Source of the DNA: Alphaproteobacteria bacterium | GTDB lineage: Bacteria; Pseudomonadota; Alphaproteobacteria; Geminicoccales; Geminicoccaceae | Direction: 5' to 3' | Length of the DNA: 6,965 bases | Assembly (NCBI GenBank): GCA_026984595.1 | Contig: JALSRW010000609.1 | Location: forward strand, 1 to 6,965 | Part shown: piece by piece, positions 1 through 5,279 of the stretch | Numbering within the stretch: the stretch's first letter is position 1 | Layout: each line of letters begins with the position of its first letter | Notes under the pieces: model-generated | The model's input: the letters and a program-made list of their open reading frames with translations, nothing else | Databases searched by the model: none | Told to the model about the DNA's origin: nothing | Position numbers and translations under genes: made by a program

Positions 1-5
1 GGGCG

Positions 6-560
6 ATGATCGTTTTCCTGCGCCACGCCGAATCGGCATGGAATGCCGTCTTCTCCCGGACCCGGGTCGATCCCGGGCTGCCCGATCCGCCGCTCACCGA
101 AGAGGGGCGCCGGCAGGCCGAAGCGGTAGCCGGACGGCTGGCCGAAACCGGCGTCGCCAGACTGTTCGCGAGCCCCTATCGGCGCACCCTGGAAACCGCC
201 TCGATCATCGCCGCCAGGCTCGGCCTGCCGATCGAGGTCGAGCCCCTGGTGCGCGAGCGTTTCGCCTTTTCCTGCGATATCGGCACCCCCGCATCCGAGC
301 TTCGCCGGAGCTGGCCGGAGCTCGATCTGGACGGATTGCCGGAGATCTGGTGGGGCGGGCTGATCGAGAGTGATCGCAGCGTCGCCGCCCGTTGCCGCGC
401 CTTTCGCCGCAAGCTGCGGCAGAGCGACGGCGAGCGCCCGATCGCGGTGGTGTCCCATTGGGGCTTCCTGCTCGCATTCACCGGTAGGCGGTTCGACAAC
501 GGCTCGCTATTGGTGGTCGCGCGCCACAGCGTCCTCGAAGAGGGAGATGAACCAGCATGA
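6..560 (+). CDS. Histidine phosphatase family protein (phosphoglycerate-mutase-like fold)
   Basis: A 184-residue cytoplasmic protein of the histidine phosphatase superfamily, which removes phosphate from small molecules or proteins through a phospho-histidine intermediate. The N-terminal motif LRHAESAW (residues 5-12) holds the predicted nucleophile H7 after R6, with Ala in place of the usual Gly of RHG. SPYRRTLETA (56-65) supplies R60, E84 in LVRERF is the likely proton donor, and SHWGF (150-154) supplies the second pocket histidine H151. The WW pair at 115-116 and RFAFSCDIG (85-93) recall a bacterial branch without a fixed substrate, so I do not name one. The length is short for the superfamily but normal for single-domain members. 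The start codon is five bases from the window edge, so its ribosome binding site cannot be judged, but family members begin this close to the RHG motif. The stop overlaps the start of secB by four bases, implying translational coupling. No signal peptide or membrane segment is seen. Confidence 0.88.
   Translation: MIVFLRHAESAWNAVFSRTRVDPGLPDPPLTEEGRRQAEAVAGRLAETGVARLFASPYRRTLETASIIAARLGLPIEVEPLVRERFAFSCDIGTPASELRRSWPELDLDGLPEIWWGGLIESDRSVAARCRAFRRKLRQSDGERPIAVVSHWGFLLAFTGRRFDNGSLLVVARHSVLEEGDEPA
541..547 (+). promoter_or_regulatory. Shine-Dalgarno sequence for secB
   Basis: AGGGAGA lies nine bases before the secB ATG at 557, inside the last codons of the histidine phosphatase gene. Its spacing fixes the secB start at 557 and therefore places the Gly/Asn repeats inside the translated protein. 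Confidence 0.6.
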
Positions 561-1096
561 ACGATCAGCGCAGCGCCGGCAACGGCGGAGCCGGCGGCAA
601 CGGCGAGGCCGGCGGCAATGGTGAAGCCCGGACCGAACAGCAGCAGGCGGCGCAGGCGCCCCGTCTTTCCATCCTGACCCAGTACATCAAGGATCTGTCC
701 TTCGAGAATCCGCGCGGGCCGATGGCCTTCGCCCAGGGGCAGACGCGTCCCGAAATCCAGGTCCGGGTGGATGTGCGCGGCGACCAGATCGGCCCCGAGC
801 AGCACGAGGTGATCCTCGAGCTCAACATCGAGGCCCGGCTGTCGGAAGGCCCGGTCTTCCTCCTCGAACTGACCTACGGCGGGCTCTTCGGGCTCGCCAA
901 CATCCCCGAGGAGAGCATGCAGGCGCTGCTGATGGTCGAATGCCCGCGCCTGCTGTTCCCCTTCGCCCGGCGGATCATCGCCGATCTCACGCGCGACGGT
1001 GGTTTTCCGCCGCTGATGTTGGATCCGATCGATTTCGTCAGTCTCTACCGGCGCAGGCTGGCGCAGGCCCAGGAGGCGGCTGCCGGTCAGGCCTGA
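557..1096 (+). CDS. secB: Protein-export chaperone SecB
   Basis: SecB, a cytoplasmic tetrameric chaperone that keeps secretory precursors unfolded and delivers them to SecA at the SecYEG translocon. The 179-residue product contains the family core from about residue 36: LSILTQYIKDLSFENP (37-52), IQVRVDVRG (67-75), VILELNIEARL (85-95), FLLELTYGGLFGL (101-113) and the highly conserved segment ECPRLLFPFARRIIADLTRDGGFPP (128-152, key residues P130, F134, P135 and the GGFPP end), followed by LMLDPIDFVSLY. Typical SecB is about 150-165 residues; the excess here is an N-terminal tail of about 35 residues rich in Gly, Asn, Ala and Gln, with three six-residue repeats at 7-24. The start is supported by AGGGAGA nine bases upstream and by the ATGA overlap with the preceding gene. 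It converges on the LOG-family gene with 32 bases between. In alphaproteobacteria secB is often next to other genes, so the phosphatase partner is a local arrangement without clear functional meaning. Confidence 0.96.
   Translation: MNDQRSAGNGGAGGNGEAGGNGEARTEQQQAAQAPRLSILTQYIKDLSFENPRGPMAFAQGQTRPEIQVRVDVRGDQIGPEQHEVILELNIEARLSEGPVFLLELTYGGLFGLANIPEESMQALLMVECPRLLFPFARRIIADLTRDGGFPPLMLDPIDFVSLYRRRLAQAQEAAAGQA
575..628 (+). repeat. Three tandem 18-bp repeats inside secB
   Basis: Three head-to-tail 18-base units (575-592, 593-610, 611-628) encode AGNGGA, GGNGEA and GGNGEA, residues 7-24 of SecB. Units two and three differ at only three bases, all silent; unit one differs from unit two at a few bases. 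The unit length is a multiple of three, so gain or loss of a copy would keep the reading frame. Confidence 0.85.
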
Positions 1097-1128
1097 ACGA
1101 TGTTCCGCGGTCGCAGCGCCGGCGCCGC

Positions 1129-1692
<564 letters not shown>

Positions 1693-1716
1693 GGTGGCGA
1701 GCCTAGGCGGCGTCGA

Positions 1717-1736
1717 CCGGCGCGGCAAGTCGCCGG
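1717..1736 (-). other. GC-rich inverted repeat between ilvE and the LOG-family gene
   Basis: CCGGCG (1717-1722) and CGCCGG (1731-1736) can form a six-base-pair stem with an eight-base loop in the 63-base gap downstream of ilvE. No run of U follows in the minus-strand transcript, so it is not a convincing intrinsic terminator. It might instead stabilise or slow the ilvE transcript end. In DNA of this composition such a stem can also arise by chance. Confidence 0.3.
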
Positions 1737-1755
1737 CCACGCACGACAGGGGGAT

Positions 1756-2613
1756 TCATCCGCGGGTCAGGGCGATGAAATCCTCGATCAGATCGCGGGT
1801 GATCGGACCGAGCTGATAGGCACGATCCTCGATCGCCCGCACCGGCGTGATCTCGGCGGCGGTACCGGTGACGAAGATCTCCTGCGCATGGTCCAGCTCC
1901 TCCGGCAGGATGTGCCGCTCGATCACCGGAATGCCGCGTTTCTCGGCGAGCGCGATCACCGTGCGACGCGTGATGCCGTTGAGAAAGCAGTCGGCGATGG
2001 GGGTGTGCAGACTGCCGTTCATCACCAGAAAGATGTTGGCCCCGGTGGTTTCCGCCACATAGCCGCGATAGTCGAGCATCAACGCGTCGGCGAAGCCCTT
2101 GGCCTCGGCGGCGTGCTTGCTCAGCGTGCAGATCATGTAGAGGCCGGCGGCCTTGCTGTGCACCGGCGCGGTCTCCGGCGAGGGGCGCCGGAAGATCGCG
2201 TGGGTGAGGGTGAGATCGGGATAGTAGGCGCCCCATTCCCAGACGGCGATGGCCACATGGATCCGGGTCTTCTGGGCCGAGACCCCCATCTGTTCGGAAC
2301 CCCGCCAGGCCACCGGACGGACGTAGCAGTCGGAAAGACCGTTGGCGGCGATGGTTTCCATCGTCGCCCGGGCGATCTCCTCGCGCGAGTACGGGATCTC
2401 GAAGCCCAGCAGGCGAGCGCTGTCGATCAGACGCTGGCTGTGCTCTTCGAGCTTGAAGACCCGGCCCTTGTAGGCGCGCTCGCCCTCGAACACGCAGCTC
2501 GCATAGTGCAGACCGTGTGAAAGCACGTGCAGACGCGCCTCCTTCCACGGCACCAGGGCGCCGTCCATCCAGATCTGTCCATCGCGCGCGTCGAAGGGGA
2601 TGAGCTCGCCCAT
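1756..2613 (-). CDS. ilvE: Branched-chain amino acid aminotransferase IlvE
   Basis: A fold-type IV PLP-dependent aminotransferase of 285 residues, catalysing reversible transamination between glutamate and the 2-oxo acids of Leu, Ile and Val in the cytoplasm. The sequence shows the N-terminal MDGALVPWKEARLHVLSHGLHYA (16-38), SCVFEGERAY (39-48), YVRPVAWRGSEQMGVSA (97-113), IAVWEWG (122-128), HSKAAGLYM (152-160) with K154 as the expected Schiff-base lysine, DYRGYVAETTGANIFLV (181-197) with E188 as the residue facing the PLP ring nitrogen, GITRRTVIALA (213-223) and VTGTAAEITPV (248-258). FEGERAY and WRGSE favour IlvE over the D-amino-acid transaminase or aminodeoxychorismate lyase of the same fold. 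Start at 2613 is supported by GGAGG seven bases upstream on the minus strand. It is divergent from the MarR-family gene and followed by the LOG-family gene. The stretch between WEWG and RRPSP (129-145) appears a few residues shorter than in the alphaproteobacterial relatives I recall; no frameshift is evident. Confidence 0.95.
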   Translation of the reverse strand: MGELIPFDARDGQIWMDGALVPWKEARLHVLSHGLHYASCVFEGERAYKGRVFKLEEHSQRLIDSARLLGFEIPYSREEIARATMETIAANGLSDCYVRPVAWRGSEQMGVSAQKTRIHVAIAVWEWGAYYPDLTLTHAIFRRPSPETAPVHSKAAGLYMICTLSKHAAEAKGFADALMLDYRGYVAETTGANIFLVMNGSLHTPIADCFLNGITRRTVIALAEKRGIPVIERHILPEELDHAQEIFVTGTAAEITPVRAIEDRAYQLGPITRDLIEDFIALTRG

Positions 2614-2620
2614 GTGGGTG

Positions 2621-2625
2621 CCTCC
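2621..2625 (-). promoter_or_regulatory. Shine-Dalgarno sequence for ilvE
   Basis: On the minus strand GGAGG stands seven bases before the ATG at 2613, which is good spacing and supports this start for IlvE. Confidence 0.7.
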
Positions 2626-2669
2626 ACGAAGAAGCGTATCGGCCTGAAGATTCGAGGCGTTACGGGATT

Positions 2670-2686
2670 GCGATGGCTATCATCGC
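2670..2686. promoter_or_regulatory. Inverted repeat, candidate operator in the ilvE / MarR divergent region
   Basis: GCGATG (2670-2675) and CATCGC (2681-2686) form a perfect six-base inverted repeat with a five-base spacer, 17 bases in all, which is the size MarR-family dimers commonly bind. It overlaps the candidate ilvE -10 on the minus strand and lies about 45 bases before the MarR gene start on the plus strand. Binding by the adjacent MarR protein is inferred from position only. Confidence 0.4.
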
Positions 2687-2702
2687 CTTCCATATGTGTC
2701 AA
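2674..2702 (-). promoter_or_regulatory. Candidate sigma-70-type promoter for ilvE
   Basis: On the minus strand a perfect -35 hexamer TTGACA occupies 2702-2697. The -10 is poorly defined: GATAGC (2681-2676, spacer 15) or TAGCCA (2679-2674, spacer 17). A start of transcription near 2668 would leave a leader of about 55 bases before ilvE. The -10 region falls in the centre of the inverted repeat at 2670-2686, so a protein bound there would be expected to block this promoter. Only the -35 match is strong; the rest is inference. Confidence 0.45.
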
Positions 2703-2704
2703 CG

Positions 2705-2718
2705 AACCGGACTCGGTT
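2705..2718. promoter_or_regulatory. Second short inverted repeat before the MarR-family gene
   Basis: AACCG (2705-2709) and CGGTT (2714-2718) form a perfect five-base inverted repeat around GACT, 12 bases before the MarR start codon. It does not share sequence with the repeat at 2670-2686, so it is not an obvious second copy of the same operator. The central bases plus the next C make a GANTC motif (2710-2714). It could be an operator, a leader hairpin or chance. Confidence 0.25.
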
Positions 2719-2730
2719 GGCAGGTGGGAC

Positions 2731-3207
2731 ATGGCGACGCTCAGTCCGCTTTTCTTGCGCGACGACGAGCTGGAGCAGGCGCTCCAGCTCTTCTGGCTGG
2801 CCGAGCGGGATCTGATGGAAGCGGGCACCCGCATCCTCGAGCGCCGGGATCTGGCGGTTCTCGACTATCTGATCCTGTTCTTTCTGATGCGGCGGCCCGA
2901 CAGCACCCTGGCCGAGCTCTGCATCCTGACGGGCGCCAGCAAGCAGAGCCTCTCCCGCCATGTCGCCAAGCTGCGGGCCGGTGGCTATGTCTGCCCAGGG
3001 AGTGCGCGGGGCGATCGGCGGGCCAAGCCGCTGCGCCTGACCGAGCAGGGTCGGGAGGTGCTGGCGCCGGCCATCGCCACCCAGAAGCGCTATCTGAGCC
3101 GGGTCTTCCGCGATCTCGGGGCGCCGGCGGTGGAGGGCTTCCTGCGGGTGCTGGCCGGACTCGCCGAGCAGCGTACCCGCCGCCTGCTTTCCGGCGGACG
3201 CGCGTGA
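2731..3207 (+). CDS. petP: MarR-family transcriptional regulator, PetP-like
   Basis: A 158-residue winged-helix regulator expected to bind DNA as a dimer. The N-terminus LFLRDDELEQALQLFWLAERDL (7-28) resembles alphaproteobacterial PetP-type MarR proteins, which are encoded directly before the response regulator PetR as here. The helix-turn-helix is STLAELCILTGASKQSLSRHVAKL (58-81), with the recognition helix around 69-82; the wing contains RGDRRAKPLRLTEQG (93-107) with the MarR-type D95-R96-R97. Two cysteines are present, C64 in the helix-turn-helix and C88 before the wing. The start at 2731 is chosen because AGGTGG lies at 2722-2727 and family homology begins a few residues later; the frame is open back to an ATG at 2527, but that would run through ilvE and the control region. 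It forms an operon with the downstream response regulator (19-base gap). The symbol rests on remembered homology and gene order; the overall family call is secure, the PetP name less so. Confidence 0.88.
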   Translation: MATLSPLFLRDDELEQALQLFWLAERDLMEAGTRILERRDLAVLDYLILFFLMRRPDSTLAELCILTGASKQSLSRHVAKLRAGGYVCPGSARGDRRAKPLRLTEQGREVLAPAIATQKRYLSRVFRDLGAPAVEGFLRVLAGLAEQRTRRLLSGGRA

Positions 3208-3226
3208 CTGCCGGTAGCGGCGGGCG

Positions 3227-3904
3227 ATGACCGAGGCCGCCCACATCCTGGTGGTCGACGACGATCAGCGCCTGCGCGAGCTGCTGCGGCGCTATCTGAT
3301 GCAGCACGGCTATGCGGTGAGCCTCGCCGCGGATGTCGCCGAGGCACGCGGTCTCCTGGATTCCTTCGCCTACGATCTGCTGGTTCTCGACCTCATGCTG
3401 CCGGACGAGGACGGGTTGGCGCTGGCGGCGGAGCTGCGGCGCCGGAGCGATGTGCCGATCCTGCTGCTGACCGCCCGCGGCGAACCCGAAGAACGCATCG
3501 CCGGCCTCGAGGCGGGCGCCGACGATTATATCGTCAAGCCGTTCGAGCCGCGGGAGCTGCTGCTGCGCATCGCCACCGTGCTGCGGCGGGCCGGGCGTCG
3601 GGGCGGGGGCATCGTCCGCTTCGGTCCCTTCGCGTTCGATCTCGACAGCCAGGAGCTGCGACGCGACGATGAGCCGGTACGCCTGACCAGCGTGGAGGCC
3701 TCGCTGCTGGCCATTCTGGCGAGGGAGCCCGGGCGGCCGCTGGCGCGCAACGAGCTCGCCCGGCGCAGCCGCATCAGCGGCTCGGACCGCGCGGTGGATG
3801 TGCAGATGGCGCGGCTGCGACGCAAGATCGAGGAGGATCCGCGCGCCCCCCGCTATCTGGTGACCATGCGCGGCGAGGGATATGCGCTGCGGACGGAGCC
3901 ATGA
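3227..3904 (+). CDS. petR: OmpR/PhoB-type response regulator, PetR-like
   Basis: A 225-residue two-component response regulator. The receiver domain (about 6-120) has the acidic triad DDD (11-13), the phospho-acceptor D55 in LVLDLMLPDEDG, T82 in LLLTARG and K104 in YIVKPFEPRELL. The winged-helix DNA-binding domain (about 130-222) has FGPFAFDLDSQELRR, the recognition region DRAVDVQMARLRRKIE and the terminal wing YLVTMRGEGYAL. Phosphorylation by the kinase encoded immediately downstream is expected; the genes overlap by four bases. The domain sequence and the order MarR-regulator-kinase next to ilvE match the alphaproteobacterial PetR group; in Rhodobacter capsulatus petR lies upstream of the cytochrome bc1 genes and is needed for growth. 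Here the bc1 genes are not in the window, so the target genes cannot be inferred. No strong Shine-Dalgarno sequence precedes the start, which may mean coupling to the upstream gene. Confidence is high for the family and moderate for the symbol. Confidence 0.93.
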   Translation: MTEAAHILVVDDDQRLRELLRRYLMQHGYAVSLAADVAEARGLLDSFAYDLLVLDLMLPDEDGLALAAELRRRSDVPILLLTARGEPEERIAGLEAGADDYIVKPFEPRELLLRIATVLRRAGRRGGGIVRFGPFAFDLDSQELRRDDEPVRLTSVEASLLAILAREPGRPLARNELARRSRISGSDRAVDVQMARLRRKIEEDPRAPRYLVTMRGEGYALRTEP

Positions 3905-5271
3905 GCCGCGAGCTCAACCGCTTCTCGAGGTTTCTCAACCGGACGATCGTACCGCGCTCGCTGTTCCTGCGGTCGATGCTGATCATCGTTCTGCCGCTGG
4001 TCATCCTTCAGGTCGTGCTCACCGTCATCTTCTACAACCGGCACTGGGACACGGTCACCCGCTGGCTGGCCGCCGGTGTGGCCGGAGACGTGGCGCTGAC
4101 CATCGAGCTGTTCGAGCAGGCGCAGGGACCCGAAGCCCGTGCCGCCATCCTCGATCGGGTGCGCAAGCACACCGATCTCTCCATTTCCTTCGAGCCCGGC
4201 GGCGATCTCGAGGCGGCCGCCGCCAGCATCGGCATCGACACCGGCCGCGGCCTGCTGGCCCATATCGACAACAAGATCATCGAGGCCTTCGCGGAAAAGC
4301 TCGATCACCCCTTCACCGTCGATCTGCGCTCCGCCTGGCCCGCACGGGTCGTGGTCTATGTCCAGCTCGAGGACGGTCTGCTCAGGGTGCTGGCCTCGCG
4401 CAAGCGGGTGACCACCACCACCACCGGGCTGCTGCTGGCCTGGATGGTCGGCGCCTCGGCGATCCTCGTGGTCATCGCCATCTATTTCATGAATCTCCAG
4501 ATCCGCCCCATCCGCCAGCTTTCCCGGGCCATGGACAGTTTCGGCAAGGGCCGCGACGTCGGGGATTTCGCGCCTCGGGGGCCGCTCGAGATCCGCAAGG
4601 CGGCGCGCGCCTTCAACGCCATGCGGCGCCGCATCCTGCGTTTCGTCGGACAGCGCACCGAAATGCTGGCGGCGATCAGCCACGATCTGCGCACGCCGCT
4701 CACCCGCATGAAACTCGAGCTCGAGCTCCTGGGGGGCGACCGCGACCCCGCGCTCGCCGATGTGCGGGGGGATGTCGAGGAAATGCAACGGTTGATCGAG
4801 ACCTATCTCGATTTCGCCCGCGGCGAGGGCCAGGAGGCCTTCGAGCTGGTGGATCTCGGCGCGCTGCTGCGCGGCATCTGCGAGCGCAAGCCGGGCAATG
4901 GCGTGGAGATCACCACCGACATCCCGCGCGGCCTGTGCCTGCCGCTGCGCCCCGTGGCCTTCCGCCGCTGCGTCACGAACCTGCTGGACAATGCCTGTCG
5001 CTATGGGCGTCGGGTGCGGGTGCGGGCGCGGCGGCGCCAGGAGGTCTTCGAGATCGTGGTCGAAGACGATGGCCCCGGCATTCCCGAGAGCGAGCGCGAG
5101 AAGGTGCTCCAGCCATTCTACCGGATGGACAAGGCACGGCGTTCCAAGACCGGGGGCTCGGGACTGGGCCTGACCATCGCCCGCGACATCGTTCTCGCCC
5201 ACGGGGGCACGCTGCAGCTCGAGGAAGCCGCCTCGGGCGGTCTGCGGGCGGTCATTCGCCTGCCGCGCTGA
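3901..5271 (+). CDS. Membrane sensor histidine kinase (EnvZ-like), partner of the PetR-like regulator
   Basis: A 456-residue inner-membrane histidine kinase. A cytoplasmic N-terminus is followed by membrane segment 1 (about 22-45, FLRSMLIIVLPLVILQVV), a periplasmic sensor of about 130 residues (46-174) beginning NRHWDTVTRWLAAGVAGDVAL, membrane segment 2 (about 176-197), a HAMP linker (198-250) starting LQIRPIRQLS, the dimerisation/phosphotransfer domain with H261 in AAISHDLRTPLTRMKLEL, and the ATPase domain with N box TNLLDNACRYG (359-369, N360 and N364), G1 box EDDGPGIP (388-395), F box QPFYRMD (404-410) and G2 box GGSGLGLTIARDI (418-430). All catalytic boxes are intact, so it should be an active kinase and probably phosphatase for the response regulator. 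ATG overlaps the regulator's stop by four bases, giving translational coupling. The periplasmic part has no named sensor domain that I recognise; its RHW..VTR and VAGD features recur in the alphaproteobacterial kinases of this locus. Five threonines (171-175) run into segment 2. Confidence 0.95.
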   Translation: MSRELNRFSRFLNRTIVPRSLFLRSMLIIVLPLVILQVVLTVIFYNRHWDTVTRWLAAGVAGDVALTIELFEQAQGPEARAAILDRVRKHTDLSISFEPGGDLEAAAASIGIDTGRGLLAHIDNKIIEAFAEKLDHPFTVDLRSAWPARVVVYVQLEDGLLRVLASRKRVTTTTTGLLLAWMVGASAILVVIAIYFMNLQIRPIRQLSRAMDSFGKGRDVGDFAPRGPLEIRKAARAFNAMRRRILRFVGQRTEMLAAISHDLRTPLTRMKLELELLGGDRDPALADVRGDVEEMQRLIETYLDFARGEGQEAFELVDLGALLRGICERKPGNGVEITTDIPRGLCLPLRPVAFRRCVTNLLDNACRYGRRVRVRARRRQEVFEIVVEDDGPGIPESEREKVLQPFYRMDKARRSKTGGSGLGLTIARDIVLAHGGTLQLEEAASGGLRAVIRLPR

Positions 5272-5279
5272 TCGCCGCG

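Noticed and set aside
1117..1126. Palindrome GCGCCGGCGC between secB and the LOG-family gene as a terminator
   Set aside because: It is a perfect ten-base palindrome without a loop or U run; common in such DNA.
1693..1740. A 16-residue N-terminal extension of the LOG-family protein from an ATG at 1740
   Set aside because: The family begins close to the first strand (KRYLCVFCGS), and the extra residues have no counterpart.
2527..2730. A 68-residue N-terminal extension of the MarR-family protein
   Set aside because: It would run through the start of ilvE and the whole control region, has no homology to MarR proteins, and a suitable ribosome binding site precedes 2731.
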